Translations under genes and position numbers: made by a program | DNA from: Salipaludibacillus aurantiacus | GTDB lineage: Bacteria; Bacillota; Bacilli; Bacillales; Salisediminibacteriaceae | Length of the DNA stretch: 64,000 nt | Direction: 5' to 3' | Assembly: GCF_900111295.1 (NCBI RefSeq) | Contig: NZ_FOGT01000002.1 | Location: 186,001-250,000, forward strand | The notes under the pieces: generated by a model | Database searches by the model: none | Seen by the model: the letters and a program-made list of their open reading frames with translations, nothing else | Told to the model about the DNA's origin: nothing | Part shown: positions 37,592 to 47,520 of the stretch, one piece after another | How the letters are laid out: the number at the start of each line of letters is the position of its first letter | Numbering within the stretch: the stretch's first letter is position 1

Positions 37592-39292
37592 TTAACCTAA
37601 ATATTTCTCTATTGTTTCCAACAGCTCATCTGTATGGACTTCCAATACGTCTCCTGTTTTTCTGATTTTCACTTCAACGATCCCCTCATCTGCCTTTTTC
37701 CCGACAGTGATCCGGAGAGGAAGGCCAAATAAATCAGCGTCTTTGAATTTCACACCCGGGCGCTCAGGTCTGTCATCATACAGAACGTCATATCGTTTAC
37801 TTTGTAATTTGTCATAGAGTAAGTCTGCCAGCTCACGCTGAGCGTCCTGCTTAATATTCACAGGAACGAGGTGAACATGGAAGGGAGCAACACTTAAAGG
37901 CCACACAATGCCGTCCTCATCATGATGTTCCTCTATAATGGCAGCTACTGTCCTTGAAACTCCTATTCCGTAGGAGCCCATGACCATAGGTTTAGATTTT
38001 CCCTGAGCATCCAGAAAAGTCGCTCCCAGCGCTTCACTGTACCTGGTGCCTAATTTAAATACATGCCCGACTTCGATACCCTCTTTAAATTTAATGGTCC
38101 CTTTCCCATCCGGTGATGGGTCGCCTTCTTGAATATTCCTTAAATCCGTGTAAGCTTCTGCTTTAAAATCCCGGCCGGGGTTCACGTTTTTCAAATGCTT
38201 GTCCTTTTCGTTTGCTCCGCAGACAGCATTTACCATTGCCTCGACAGCTGTATCTGCAATAATTTTAACCTGTTTATCAGCCTCAACAGGACCAAGATAG
38301 CCTGATTCTGCCTTTAACCACTGCTTTGTTTCTTCTTCAGTCGCAAGCTCTGCCTGAACTGCATCAAAATAATGTTTAATTTTCACATCGTTCACTTCAT
38401 GGTCCCCCCGCACTAACACAAGGACCGGCTCTTCATCGACTATAAAAAGCATGGATTTAATACATCGGGTATGATCTGTATCAAGGTAGGCTGCCACGTC
38501 TTCAATCGTCTTTTGGCCTGGCGTTGAAACAGTTTCCAATTCTGCAGGTGCTTCGTCCGGTTTTTCGTACTGGACCTTTACAGGTGCTATTTCGATGTTT
38601 GCTGCAAAATCAGATTCATCCGAGTAAGCGATCGTATCTTCTCCAATATTAGAAAGCACCATAAACTCATGAGTGTCTTTCCCGCCCATCGCGCCGGAGT
38701 CAGCTACCACTGCCCTGAAATTTAAGGCGCAGCGGGAGAACACTTTCGTGTAAGCATCGTACATTTTTTGATAACTTTCGTCCAGTCCCTCAAAATCTGT
38801 ATCAAAAGAATAAGCGTCTTTCATCAGGAATTCTCTGCCTCTGAGCACTCCAAAACGCGGTCTGCGTTCATCCCGGAATTTGGTCTGTATCTGGTAAAGC
38901 GTCATTGGCAGTTTTTTATATGATCTGATGTCATCCCGCACAATCGAGGTAATGACTTCTTCGTGTGTAGGACCGAGCGCAAACTCTCGTTCATGGCGAT
39001 CTTTCAGTCTCATCAGTTCAGGTCCGTAAGCCTCCCATCGGCCGGACTCCTGCCATAATTCAGCAGGCTGGATCGATGGCATGAACATTTCCTGTGCACC
39101 GGCAGCGTTCATTTCTTCCCGTATGAGAGCTTCGACTTTTTGCAGCACTTTAAAACCGAGCGGCAAAAAAGAGTAAACTCCCGATGTGCTCTGCCGGATT
39201 AACCCTGCTCTAAGCATTAATTGATGACTTTTAACTTCTGCGTCACTTGGAATATCCCGTAATGTTGGTGCTAAATACGTACTTTGTCTCAA
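37592..39292 (-). CDS. proS: Prolyl-tRNA synthetase
   Basis: 566 residues, bacterial-type ProRS. Class II core with [15 protein letters not shown] (motif 1 region), [25 protein letters not shown] (motif 2) and [14 protein letters not shown] (motif 3), an inserted YbaK-like editing domain (about 225-380; [13 protein letters not shown]), and the C-terminal anticodon domain. The gap to rseP is too short for a T-box leader. ATG with GAGGTGG upstream. Confidence 0.97.
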   Translation of the reverse strand: MRQSTYLAPTLRDIPSDAEVKSHQLMLRAGLIRQSTSGVYSFLPLGFKVLQKVEALIREEMNAAGAQEMFMPSIQPAELWQESGRWEAYGPELMRLKDRHEREFALGPTHEEVITSIVRDDIRSYKKLPMTLYQIQTKFRDERRPRFGVLRGREFLMKDAYSFDTDFEGLDESYQKMYDAYTKVFSRCALNFRAVVADSGAMGGKDTHEFMVLSNIGEDTIAYSDESDFAANIEIAPVKVQYEKPDEAPAELETVSTPGQKTIEDVAAYLDTDHTRCIKSMLFIVDEEPVLVLVRGDHEVNDVKIKHYFDAVQAELATEEETKQWLKAESGYLGPVEADKQVKIIADTAVEAMVNAVCGANEKDKHLKNVNPGRDFKAEAYTDLRNIQEGDPSPDGKGTIKFKEGIEVGHVFKLGTRYSEALGATFLDAQGKSKPMVMGSYGIGVSRTVAAIIEEHHDEDGIVWPLSVAPFHVHLVPVNIKQDAQRELADLLYDKLQSKRYDVLYDDRPERPGVKFKDADLFGLPLRITVGKKADEGIVEVKIRKTGDVLEVHTDELLETIEKYLG

Positions 39293-39349
39293 TGTAAAGC
39301 CACCTCAACCTTCAGTAAAATAAAGTGATAACTAACTGTTTTCAACAGT

Positions 39350-40609
39350 CTACATAAAGAATTTATTTATATCGTTCCACGTTACAACAAGCATCAGAAG
39401 CATAAGCAAGGCAAATCCGACAAAATGGACTAACCCTTCTTTCTGCGGGTCAATCGGTTTGCCTCTTACAGCTTCCAAACCAATAAAGATTAACCGTCCT
39501 CCATCAAGTGCAGGCAACGGAAGCAAATTGATGATCCCAAGATTAACACTTAAAATGGCAGCCCACTGGAATAAAACAAGAATTCCCATTGCCGCAACTT
39601 CTCCTGTGTAATTATAAATCCCTACCGGACCTGCTAAATGATCCAGGCTGAATTGGCCGGTGATCAGCATTCCAAGCGCCTCGAAAATCAGCACTGTATA
39701 TTCGTAAGTTTGAGTAAAACCGAATAGAATGGCTCCTCCGAAGTTTCTTTCCATTGGAGCCGTAACGCCTATCACTCCCAGTTCTTCCTCTTCAGGGCCT
39801 TCTCTTTCCTGGGTAGTCATACTCACATCAAAAAGTTCCCCTTCACGCTCCACTTCAAATTGAAGGGTTTCATTCGGGTTTGCCTGAATAATAGACGTCA
39901 TTTCTTCCCATGTATCAACAGACTGTCCGTCAATCGAGACAATTCTGTCCCCGCTTTCAAGGCCAGCTTCGATAGCTGCACCATCATCAGTCACATCGCC
40001 AACTACCGGTTCATCAACCGGCATTCCGGCAATCATCGCATAAGCCATCAGCACAACAACAGCAAGAACAAAATTCATTAATGGGCCTGCAAAAATAGCT
40101 GCTGCTCTTTGCCCGACTGTTTTAGAGCCAAACTGTCTATCGTAAGGAGCAATCTGAGTTGCCTGCTCATCATACACATATTCCGCTTTTTCATCTATGT
40201 GATATGTCGTTAAACCTTCATTATCATCCACATAGCCCTGCACGATAAGATCGTGCTCTAAATCGATTTTTTCAACCTGAATAATTTTACAATCAGGATG
40301 TTTCGATTTGTTATTTATAATCATCCGGTTTACTTTTCCTGAATCATTGAATAACAATCCGATTTCATAACCCGGTTTAATGTGAACCATTTCCGGATCT
40401 TCTCCAGCCATCCTTACAAATCCGCCAAGCGGCAGGAGACGAATCGTATATACGGTTTCATTCTTTTTAAACGAAAATATTTTAGGGCCAAAGCCAATAG
40501 CAAATTCCCGGCAGAGGATCCCTGCCCGTTTCGCAAAAATTAAATGGCCCCATTCGTGAATAAATACTAGTAAACCAAAAATAACAATGACTGCTATTAA
40601 GGTATTCAT
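39350..40609 (-). CDS. rseP: Site-2 zinc metalloprotease RseP/RasP
   Basis: 419 residues, rasP (yluC) in B. subtilis. Intramembrane protease: HEWGH at residues 18-22 in the first membrane segment, a single PDZ domain (about 195-275; [18 protein letters not shown]), and the second zinc site LDGGRLIF near residue 370. Cleaves anti-sigma factors and signal-peptide remnants. ATG start with AGGGTG upstream. 16 bp after dxr. Confidence 0.97.
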   Translation of the reverse strand: MNTLIAVIVIFGLLVFIHEWGHLIFAKRAGILCREFAIGFGPKIFSFKKNETVYTIRLLPLGGFVRMAGEDPEMVHIKPGYEIGLLFNDSGKVNRMIINNKSKHPDCKIIQVEKIDLEHDLIVQGYVDDNEGLTTYHIDEKAEYVYDEQATQIAPYDRQFGSKTVGQRAAAIFAGPLMNFVLAVVVLMAYAMIAGMPVDEPVVGDVTDDGAAIEAGLESGDRIVSIDGQSVDTWEEMTSIIQANPNETLQFEVEREGELFDVSMTTQEREGPEEEELGVIGVTAPMERNFGGAILFGFTQTYEYTVLIFEALGMLITGQFSLDHLAGPVGIYNYTGEVAAMGILVLFQWAAILSVNLGIINLLPLPALDGGRLIFIGLEAVRGKPIDPQKEGLVHFVGFALLMLLMLVVTWNDINKFFM

Positions 40610-40625
40610 TTTTCTAACACACCCT

Positions 40626-41774
40626 TTAATTTAAATAGGTTAGTACACTGGACCGGGCAGCTTTATCGGCCGAAAGAACTTCTTCCAGAGACGGATTGCT
40701 TATTGGGGTGTGGCTGTCCAATGCTTTTTCAACGAAAGTTTCAATCTCAAGGAATGAAATTTTCCCTTCAAGAAAAAGTGAGACAGCTACCTCGTTTGCA
40801 GCATTTAATACTGCAGGCGCAGTACCGCCGGCTCTGCCTGCTTCGAATGCCATCTTCAGACATCTGAAACGGTCGTAGTCCATTTTTTCAAAATGGAGTG
40901 CTCCAACTTCCCATAATTTTAACCTGTCTCCACCCTTCAAATCAAGCCTGTCAGGTTCTGACAGTGCATACTGAATAGGAACCCTCATATCTGGCGTTCC
41001 GAGGTGGGCTAGTATACTACCGTCAATATATTCAACCATCGAATGAATAATACTTTCTTTATGAAGCAGAACGTCAATTTTTTCATAAGGCATGTTAAAC
41101 AGCCATTTTGCTTCAATGACTTCGAGGCCTTTATTCATCATTGTTGCCGAATCAATGGTGATTTTAGCCCCCATATTCCAGTTTGGGTGCTTAAGGGCGT
41201 CTTTAACGGTCACATTTTCTAATTCTTTTCTGGAAAGGTCGCGGAAACTTCCGCCAGAAGCAGTCAATATTAATTTTGAGACTTCTTTTTCAGAATCACC
41301 GTGGAGGCACTGGTCAATTGCCGAATGCTCACTGTCGACCGGGATAAGCTTCACACCGTGTTTTCTGCTCATTTCTGTTACAATGTGTCCTGCTGTAACT
41401 AATGTTTCTTTATTAGCGATAGCAATGTTCTTGCCTGCTTCTATCGCTTTTAAGGTCGGCTCAAGGCCGATCCTGCCCATAACTGCGTTCACCAGTAAAT
41501 CAGCGTCTCCATAAACAGCTGCTTCAACCAGCCCTTCCTGTCCATACAGGACCGGGGCAGTATAAGTCATTTCCTTTTTAACTTTCCCGGCAATATCATC
41601 GGAAGACACACTTATTAAAGCAGGTTTAAATTCTTCAATCTGCTGGATCCCTTCCTCGAAGTTTCTGCCAAAACTGAGAGCTTCCAATTTAAACTTTTCA
41701 GGATGTGAACGGATCACATCAAGCGTTTGAATGCCTATTGATCCTGTCGATCCAATAAGGTTAATTTTCTTCAT
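40626..41774 (-). CDS. dxr: 1-deoxy-D-xylulose 5-phosphate reductoisomerase
   Basis: 382 residues. Second enzyme of the MEP isoprenoid pathway. N-terminal Rossmann loop [14 protein letters not shown], metal/substrate region [18 protein letters not shown] and the [26 protein letters not shown] sequence. ATG with AAGGAG upstream. Sits between cdsA and rseP, next to uppS, so isoprenoid supply, polyprenol formation and CDP-DAG synthesis are clustered. Confidence 0.97.
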   Translation of the reverse strand: MKKINLIGSTGSIGIQTLDVIRSHPEKFKLEALSFGRNFEEGIQQIEEFKPALISVSSDDIAGKVKKEMTYTAPVLYGQEGLVEAAVYGDADLLVNAVMGRIGLEPTLKAIEAGKNIAIANKETLVTAGHIVTEMSRKHGVKLIPVDSEHSAIDQCLHGDSEKEVSKLILTASGGSFRDLSRKELENVTVKDALKHPNWNMGAKITIDSATMMNKGLEVIEAKWLFNMPYEKIDVLLHKESIIHSMVEYIDGSILAHLGTPDMRVPIQYALSEPDRLDLKGGDRLKLWEVGALHFEKMDYDRFRCLKMAFEAGRAGGTAPAVLNAANEVAVSLFLEGKISFLEIETFVEKALDSHTPISNPSLEEVLSADKAARSSVLTYLN

Positions 41775-41807
41775 GTCAATCTCCTTACAATAACTTTAAA
41801 GTCTTAT

Positions 41808-42599
41808 TTATAAAAATCCTAACAAGTAGATAACAGGCATGACAAAAATCAGACTGTCAAACCTGTCGAGAATACCGCCGTGCCCCGGCAATACCTGTCC
41901 TGAATCTTTGACAGCGTAATGGCGTTTAAACGCTGATTCTACTAAATCTCCCAGTTGCCCTGTTAGAGAGACAACGAGCATAAACAGAAATGTGACGCTC
42001 CATGAGGCAAATACCGGGATAAACAGTGTGTACACCCCTCCGATTATCAGGGCTAACAACGTCCCGCCGAGAGAACCTTCGATTGTTTTTTTAGGGCTGA
42101 TTTCCGGCCAGAGTTTATGTTTCCCGAAACTGCGGCCTGCGAAATACGCACCTGAGTCCGTCGCCCATACTAATATCAGAATAAAGAAAATCATCGCAAG
42201 GCCGTTTTCTAAAAAGCGTGCATACATAAAATAATGGAACCCTAATCCCACGTAGGCTGACGCAAGAATAACAAAGCCCGCCTCGTCAAAGGTGAATTTA
42301 TTTTTAGTAATTACAGTTAAAGCCAGTAAAACGATAATCAAAAGCAAAAACAGTTCCAGTCTCTCCAAGTGAATCCAGTGGAAAGAAACCATATTTTCAG
42401 GAAGGAGCAAAAGCCACATAAACACCATTCCTGAGAGTCCTTTAACAGATAAAGGTGTGATTCTTTTCATTTTAAGTAATTCATGCATTGCTATTGTCGC
42501 CAGGGCAATCATAAGGAGGGCAAATGGAAGATTTCCAATGACAATTAATGTAATAAAAGCTGCTCCTGCTATGACTCCTGTTATAATCCGCTGTTTCAA
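41808..42599 (-). CDS. cdsA: Phosphatidate cytidylyltransferase
   Basis: 263 residues, integral membrane protein with about seven to eight segments, making CDP-diacylglycerol for PgsA. Signature SFGKHKLWPEISPKKTIEGSLGG and KDSGQVLPGHGGILDRFDSL at the C-terminus. The longest frame extends to 42731 into uppS; TTG at 42599 has a GATGAGG site five bases upstream and gives MKQRIITGVIA, matching the B. subtilis N-terminus, so I chose it. ATG at 42629 (MAAYRED) is possible but poorly spaced. Confidence 0.94.
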   Translation of the reverse strand: MKQRIITGVIAGAAFITLIVIGNLPFALLMIALATIAMHELLKMKRITPLSVKGLSGMVFMWLLLLPENMVSFHWIHLERLELFLLLIIVLLALTVITKNKFTFDEAGFVILASAYVGLGFHYFMYARFLENGLAMIFFILILVWATDSGAYFAGRSFGKHKLWPEISPKKTIEGSLGGTLLALIIGGVYTLFIPVFASWSVTFLFMLVVSLTGQLGDLVESAFKRHYAVKDSGQVLPGHGGILDRFDSLIFVMPVIYLLGFL

Positions 42600-42615
42600 A
42601 CTTGCCTCATCCTCT

Positions 42616-43386
42616 CTATACGCCGCCATACCTTCTTTGCCGCTTTTGGTAAACCCGGATGGCTTCTTCGAAATGCTCCTCTGTAAAGTCCGGCCATAAC
42701 ACTTCTGTAAACCAGAATTCAGAGTAGGCAAGCTGCCAGAGCATAAAATTACTCAGCCTGAGTTCCCCGCTTGTTCTAATAAGCAGGTCGGGATCATCTA
42801 AATCAGCTGTCATTAAGTAGCTTGAAAAAGTTGAGTCGTTTAAGTCTTCTACGGCCATCTTGCCACCCTCGACATCTTTAATGACAGACTTAATTCCATC
42901 TATAATCTCAGAGCGGCTTCCATAATTTAAAGCAAAATTTAAAACGAGCCCGTCGTTATGTTTCGTTTCTTCAATCGCCTTCTCCACTGCCCGTTTTGTA
43001 TATTGAGGAAGATTTTCTTTCTCACCAGTAACCCTGACTACGACATTTTCTTCTATAAGGGTCGGCAGTTCGACATTTAAAAAACGTTCGGGCAAACGCA
43101 TAAGAAAATCTACTTCTGTTTTAGGCCTTTTCCAGTTTTCAGTGGAAAAAGCATATAACGTTAATATATTTACCCCTAACCGATTAGAATATCTCACGAT
43201 TTTACGGATGACATTCATGCCTTCCCGGTGTCCTGCCACCCTGGGCAATCCCCTTTTTTTAGCCCACCGGCCATTTCCATCCATAATAATAGCTATGTGC
43301 TTCGGGATATTCTCGGCAGAAAGGTCTTGATAAGAGTGTGTGTCACTCTGTGTGCTTTTTTTCTGCTTTTTCAACTTATTTAGCAT
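42616..43386 (-). CDS. uppS: Undecaprenyl diphosphate synthase (isoprenyl transferase)
   Basis: 256 residues. cis-Prenyltransferase making the C55 lipid carrier of peptidoglycan. HIAIIMDGNGRWAKKRGLPRVAGH (catalytic Asp), YAFSTENWKRP and DLLIRTSGELRLSNF signatures are complete. ATG at 43386 has GGGGGAAG upstream (MLNKLKKQKKS); the longer frame to 43446 is unsupported. Promoter about 90 bp upstream in an otherwise gene-free stretch after the frr terminator. Confidence 0.97.
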   Translation of the reverse strand: MLNKLKKQKKSTQSDTHSYQDLSAENIPKHIAIIMDGNGRWAKKRGLPRVAGHREGMNVIRKIVRYSNRLGVNILTLYAFSTENWKRPKTEVDFLMRLPERFLNVELPTLIEENVVVRVTGEKENLPQYTKRAVEKAIEETKHNDGLVLNFALNYGSRSEIIDGIKSVIKDVEGGKMAVEDLNDSTFSSYLMTADLDDPDLLIRTSGELRLSNFMLWQLAYSEFWFTEVLWPDFTEEHFEEAIRVYQKRQRRYGGV

Positions 43387-43469
43387 TATTCTTCCCCCAG
43401 CATTGACCTTCTCCCGGACGCCGAAGCCCGGGTCTATGTAGATCATCTTTTAATTCTCTTATCCTTTTT

Positions 43470-43498
43470 ATTCTATCACGAACAGTGTCTATGTATAA
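43470..43498 (-). promoter_or_regulatory. Sigma-A promoter for uppS-cdsA-dxr-rseP
   Basis: Minus-strand TTATAC, 17 bases, TAGAAT, with an extended -10 TG (TGaTAGAAT). It sits between the frr terminator and uppS. Confidence 0.6.
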
Positions 43499-43621
43499 GA
43501 GATATTATAAATTGCTTCATCTCTAAAATTTAAGCTCTTTTAAAGCCGAGTGTTGAACTCTTAAAAAATAAAGACATTTGCATTCCAGCAGGCCACTGAC
43601 TCGCAGTGTTTTCCAAAGTAT

Positions 43622-43652
43622 AAAAGACCCCCTGTATAAAAGAGGGTCTTTT
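43622..43652 (-). terminator. Terminator after frr
   Basis: Arms AAAAGACCCTC / GGGGGTCTTTT (one mismatch/wobble) with a nine-base loop, about 20 bp after the frr stop. Confidence 0.85.
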
Positions 43653-43672
43653 ATATAATACATTTTTTAAGC

Positions 43673-44230
43673 TTATACTTCCCTGATATCTGCCTCTTTG
43701 TTTTTCGCGATTTCATCAATGGATTTAATAGTGGAATCTGTCAGTTTCTGAACATTATCCTGGGAGCGCCGAAGCTCGTCTTCTGTCATGTCTCCGTCTT
43801 TCTGCATTTTCTTTAATTCATCATTGGCTTCCCGGCGCACATTCCTTACCGCCACTTTTGCATCTTCTGAGTAACGGCCAACAAGCTTAACCAGCTCGTT
43901 TCTCCGCTCTTCAGTCAGTGCAGGAATAGTTATGCGGATAATATTTCCGTCATTGGAAGGTGTCAATCCAAGGTCTGCTTTTTGGATGGCTTTTTCAATG
44001 TCTGAAATGGATGACTTGTCAAAAGGCTGAATAAGCAGCATTCTTCCTTCAGGCACTGTGACAGACGCTAATTGGTTTAACGGAGTCATCATACCGTAGT
44101 ATTCCACCTGGACCTTATCCAGAAGAGATGGGTTTGCCCGTCCGGCTCTTAATGTTGATAGTTCTCTCGTAAATGATTCCACCGACTTATTCATTTTCAG
44201 TTCAGCATTTTTGAGTACTTCTTGAGACAT
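43673..44230 (-). CDS. frr: Ribosome recycling factor
   Basis: 185 residues, standard RRF length, three-helix bundle plus beta domain ([48 protein letters not shown]). Splits post-termination ribosomes with EF-G. ATG overlaps the pyrH stop by one base (TAATG), with an upstream purine site inside pyrH. Confidence 0.98.
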   Translation of the reverse strand: MSQEVLKNAELKMNKSVESFTRELSTLRAGRANPSLLDKVQVEYYGMMTPLNQLASVTVPEGRMLLIQPFDKSSISDIEKAIQKADLGLTPSNDGNIIRITIPALTEERRNELVKLVGRYSEDAKVAVRNVRREANDELKKMQKDGDMTEDELRRSQDNVQKLTDSTIKSIDEIAKNKEADIREV

Positions 44231-44955
44231 TATTCTTTCCCCCTTATTATTGTTCCAATGTCGTCGCCCGTTACTGCTCTCTTAATATTTCCATTTTCAG
44301 AGATGGAGAATACGATGAGCGGAATATTATTATCCATACAGAGTGATGAAGCTGTCGAATCCATTACGGCTAGTCCATCTTTCAGTAAATCCAAATACGT
44401 TAACTGCTGGTATTTTTGTGCATTTACATCAACAGAAGGGTCAGCGCTGTAAACGCCGTCCACTTTATTTTTAGCCATCAGAATGACATCTGCTTCAATT
44501 TCAGCAGCTCTGAGGGCAGCTGTCGTATCTGTAGAAAAATAAGGGTTTCCTGTACCCGCAGCAAAAATAACTACTCTCTTTTTTTCCAAATGGCGGATGG
44601 CTCGTCGTCGTATGTATGGCTCTGCCACTTGTCTCATTTCAATGGAGGTTTGTACTCGCGTCTGCACACCGATATTTTCCAAACTATCCTGAAGTGCCAG
44701 GGAGTTCATTACTGTAGCAAGCATGCCCATATAATCAGCTGTTGCTCTGTCCATCCCTTTAGCGCTGCCTGCCATACCGCGCCAAATATTGCCGCCGCCG
44801 ACAATAATAGCCACTTCCACATCAAGGGCAATAATTTCTTTAATCTGCTCGGCGTATGATTGGATCATCGTCGGATCAATTCCGTAACCCTGCTCTCCGG
44901 CCAGAGCTTCTCCACTTAATTTTAACACAATGCGATTGTATTTTGGCTCCTCCAT
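44230..44955 (-). CDS. pyrH: UMP kinase
   Basis: 241 residues. Phosphorylates UMP to UDP; amino-acid-kinase fold. [31 protein letters not shown] and [18 protein letters not shown] motifs complete. The longest frame starts at 44967, where the ATG is itself part of the ribosome-binding site (GGAGGG) of the ATG at 44955; I use 44955. Coupled to frr downstream; upstream tsf ends after an imperfect terminator. Confidence 0.96.
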   Translation of the reverse strand: MEEPKYNRIVLKLSGEALAGEQGYGIDPTMIQSYAEQIKEIIALDVEVAIIVGGGNIWRGMAGSAKGMDRATADYMGMLATVMNSLALQDSLENIGVQTRVQTSIEMRQVAEPYIRRRAIRHLEKKRVVIFAAGTGNPYFSTDTTAALRAAEIEADVILMAKNKVDGVYSADPSVDVNAQKYQQLTYLDLLKDGLAVMDSTASSLCMDNNIPLIVFSISENGNIKRAVTGDDIGTIIRGKE

Positions 44956-44996
44956 AGTACCCTCCATATCTATAAATTAATGTCTCTTTTCCCCTG

Positions 44997-45037
44997 ATTT
45001 CCGGAAAAAGGGAGACAGAATGTCCCCCTCCGGAAAT
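44997..45037 (-). terminator. Hairpin after tsf, probable terminator
   Basis: Outer arms ATTTCCGGA / TCCGGAAAT with an inner GGGGACA / TGTCTCC stem, starting just after the tsf stop. The T-run after it is poor, so read-through into pyrH is likely. Confidence 0.55.
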
Positions 45038-45038
45038 A

Positions 45039-45929
45039 TTACTTTTTAACTTGAGACATTACTTCTTCAGCAAAGTTATCTTCGCGCTTCTCAATACCTT
45101 CTCCTACTTCAAAACGGTAGAAAGTTTTTACTTTTCCGCCTTTAGAAGCAACGTACTTGCCTACTTTCTGATCTCCGTCTTTAACAAAAGCCTGCTCATT
45201 TAAGCATACTTCTTCAAAGAACTTGCCAAGACGGCCTTCAACCATTTTTTCAACAATGTTCTCAGGCTTTCCTTCACTCATAGCCTGCTGTTTAAGTACT
45301 TCACGCTCACGGTTTACTTCTTCTTCAGCCACTTCGTCACGGCTTACGTATTTAGGGTTAAGGGCTGCAGCGTGCATAGCGACATCTTTAGCTGCCTGCT
45401 CGTCTGTTGTTCCTTCAAGAACTGAAAGAACACCAATACGTCCTCCCATATGGATGTATGAGCCGAATACTTCGTTCTCCCCGCCTTCAACAACAGCAAA
45501 ACGACGAAGGGAAAGTTTTTCACCAATTTTAGCAATCTGGTTTGTAATGAAGTCCTGAAGTGTCTCACCTTCACCTTCACCTTCAAAAGACTGCTCAAGT
45601 GCTTCTTCTACTGTAGAAGGATTATTGTTCAGGATGTGGCGCGCTACTTCATCAACCATTTTAATAAAGTTTTCGTTTTTAGAAACGAAGTCAGTTTCTG
45701 AGTTAATTTCTACTAATACCGCACGGTTTTCTTCTGTCACAATATGGGCAAGACCTTCAGCTGCGACACGGTCAGCTTTTTTAGCTGCTTTTGCAATCCC
45801 TTTTTCACGAAGGAAATCAATTGCTTTTTCCATGTCACCGTCTGTTTCTGACAGTGCTTTTTTACAATCCATCATACCCGCACCAGTTTTTTCACGTAAT
45901 TCTTTTACCTGTTTAGCTGAAATAGCCAT
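45039..45929 (-). CDS. tsf: Elongation factor Ts
   Basis: 296 residues. Guanine-nucleotide exchange factor for EF-Tu. N-terminal UBA domain ([21 protein letters not shown]), core ([20 protein letters not shown]-like [11 protein letters not shown]) and the C-terminal segment [12 protein letters not shown] with AAGGAGG upstream. Lies about 100 bp after rpsB beyond a terminator. Confidence 0.98.
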   Translation of the reverse strand: MAISAKQVKELREKTGAGMMDCKKALSETDGDMEKAIDFLREKGIAKAAKKADRVAAEGLAHIVTEENRAVLVEINSETDFVSKNENFIKMVDEVARHILNNNPSTVEEALEQSFEGEGEGETLQDFITNQIAKIGEKLSLRRFAVVEGGENEVFGSYIHMGGRIGVLSVLEGTTDEQAAKDVAMHAAALNPKYVSRDEVAEEEVNREREVLKQQAMSEGKPENIVEKMVEGRLGKFFEEVCLNEQAFVKDGDQKVGKYVASKGGKVKTFYRFEVGEGIEKREDNFAEEVMSQVKK

Positions 45930-45988
45930 GGGAATTCCTCCTTGAGTTAAGTCAGATTAAAATTTTAAGCGTTCTTTTCTAAAAAAAA

Positions 45989-46020
45989 GAGTGATAAAGG
46001 GTCCAGCCCTCTATCACCCT
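45989..46020 (-). terminator. Terminator after rpsB
   Basis: Arms AGGGTGATAGAGGG / CCCTTTATCACTCT with a five-base loop, followed by a long T-run on the minus strand, 14 bp after the rpsB stop. tsf would depend on read-through or another start. Confidence 0.9.
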
Positions 46021-46033
46021 TTGGACAAACAAT

Positions 46034-46732
46034 TTAAGCAGTTGTCTCTTCACCCTGGTTGGCTTCGATAATAGCATCTGCCATTTTTGCTGTTAATAAA
46101 CGTACTGCACGGATTGCATCATCGTTACCCGGGATGACATAGTCAATCTCATCAGGATCACAGTTTGTGTCTACAATACCGACAATCGGGATGTTTAATT
46201 TATGTGCTTCCGCAACAGCGATGCGCTCTTTGCGAGGATCGATGATAAATAAAGCATCCGGAAGACGGTCCATCTCTTTAATTCCGCCAAGGAACTTTTC
46301 AAGACGGTCCATTTCTTTTTTAAGAAGTACAACTTCTTTTTTAGGAAGAACATCGAATGTTCCGTCCTCTTCCATAGTTTCCAGTTGGACAAGACGGGCA
46401 ATACGCTTACGAATAGTATCAAAGTTCGTAAGAGTTCCACCTAACCAACGCTGGTTGATAAAGTACATGCCGCAACGCTCAGCTTCCTCTTTAACAGAGT
46501 CCTGCGCCTGCTTTTTTGTACCAACGAAAAGCATTGTACCGCCTTGCGCCGCTAAGTCACGGACAAAGTTAAATGCTTCTTCTACTTTCTTGACCGTTTT
46601 TTGCAGGTCAATAATATAAATACCGTTTCTTTCTGTGAAGATGTAGCGATCCATCTTAGGGTTCCAACGACGAGTCTGGTGTCCGAAATGTACCCCTGCT
46701 TCTAATAACTGTTTCATGGAAATCACTGCCAC
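46034..46732 (-). CDS. rpsB: Small ribosomal subunit protein uS2
   Basis: 232 residues, standard S2. [22 protein letters not shown] and [25 protein letters not shown] are diagnostic. The longest frame starts at a GTG at 46741 overlapping the ribosome-binding site; the GTG at 46732 has GGAGG eight bases upstream and gives [10 protein letters not shown], parallel to the B. subtilis N-terminus, so I chose it. Strong promoter about 100 bp upstream. Confidence 0.96.
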   Translation of the reverse strand: MAVISMKQLLEAGVHFGHQTRRWNPKMDRYIFTERNGIYIIDLQKTVKKVEEAFNFVRDLAAQGGTMLFVGTKKQAQDSVKEEAERCGMYFINQRWLGGTLTNFDTIRKRIARLVQLETMEEDGTFDVLPKKEVVLLKKEMDRLEKFLGGIKEMDRLPDALFIIDPRKERIAVAEAHKLNIPIVGIVDTNCDPDEIDYVIPGNDDAIRAVRLLTAKMADAIIEANQGEETTA

Positions 46733-46845
46733 TTCACTCACCTCCTCTGGTTTTTTATCCTCCGCTTATATCATTTTTTAACAAGACTCCTGCTGGAGCA
46801 CCTTTGCTAAAATCCATAAGCGTGTGTGTTTTAACACCGAAAGAT

Positions 46846-46874
46846 AATATATCACATCCAGGCTTTAATGACAA
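46846..46874 (-). promoter_or_regulatory. Sigma-A promoter of rpsB
   Basis: Minus-strand TTGTCA, 17 bases, TATATT: five of six matches in each hexamer with ideal spacing, directly after the last gene of the flagellar operon. Confidence 0.75.
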
Positions 46875-46888
46875 GCGGTGCAGGGAAA

Positions 46889-47413
46889 TTATTTGTAAAA
46901 TTTGAGAAGAAGCTCCACTTCTCCCGCTCCCATCTCAAGCTGTTTTGCTATCTCATCTTTAGAATATCCTTGTTTACTTAATGAAAGAACTTTGGAAGTA
47001 CTGGATGGTTTTAAGGACTCTTCCTCTTCTTCCATGCCGGGAACAGGCGGGGTGTACCTGCTGAATTTTTCAGGCATTTCACTCCCAGTTGCCTGCACAC
47101 TGTCCGGAGTCCTCTTTCCCGCCGGCTCTTTATTTATTTGAAGCGGACGGGTCCCCTCCGGCCGGGCATCCTCCCCAGCCTCACTCTTAAACACCTGGTT
47201 CCTTTCACGAACAGGCAATTCAGATATCCTTTTTGCAAGTTTCTCATTATTTTCCTTCATTTCAGCAGTATAAGAAAGAAGTAAATCTTCAATTTCTTTC
47301 ACTGTCTTCTCCTTATCAAACGGTTTTTGGTTTTCAATCCGCTGATAAAGGATCACAATGACTAAAAAACTGACCAAATGTAACAAAAGGCTTATAAATA
47401 CTAAATATATCAT
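46889..47413 (-). CDS. swrB: SwrB-like membrane protein (DUF6115, YlxL)
   Basis: 174 residues. One N-terminal membrane segment (MIYLVFISLLLHLVSFLVIVILY), a charged, low-complexity middle, and a C-terminal helix-turn-helix-like segment SKQGYSKDEIAKQLEMGAGEVELLL. This is the architecture and the place (between the sigD region and rpsB) of B. subtilis SwrB, which promotes flagellar basal-body maturation; sequence identity to SwrB is not clear by eye, so the name is by position and architecture. ATG with AAAGGGAG upstream. Confidence 0.75.
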   Translation of the reverse strand: MIYLVFISLLLHLVSFLVIVILYQRIENQKPFDKEKTVKEIEDLLLSYTAEMKENNEKLAKRISELPVRERNQVFKSEAGEDARPEGTRPLQINKEPAGKRTPDSVQATGSEMPEKFSRYTPPVPGMEEEEESLKPSSTSKVLSLSKQGYSKDEIAKQLEMGAGEVELLLKFYK

Positions 47414-47520
47414 ATGTAACTCCCTTTACCTCAAGGCATTAATTTAATCGGCCGAAGGCATGACACTCATCCTGAATTAAGGCTAACAGCTGGAGACAAA
47501 TAGCTGATCTTTGTACAGAG

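Noticed and set aside
39293-39349. T-box leader for proS
   Set aside because: Only 57 bp lie between rseP and proS, too short for a T-box.
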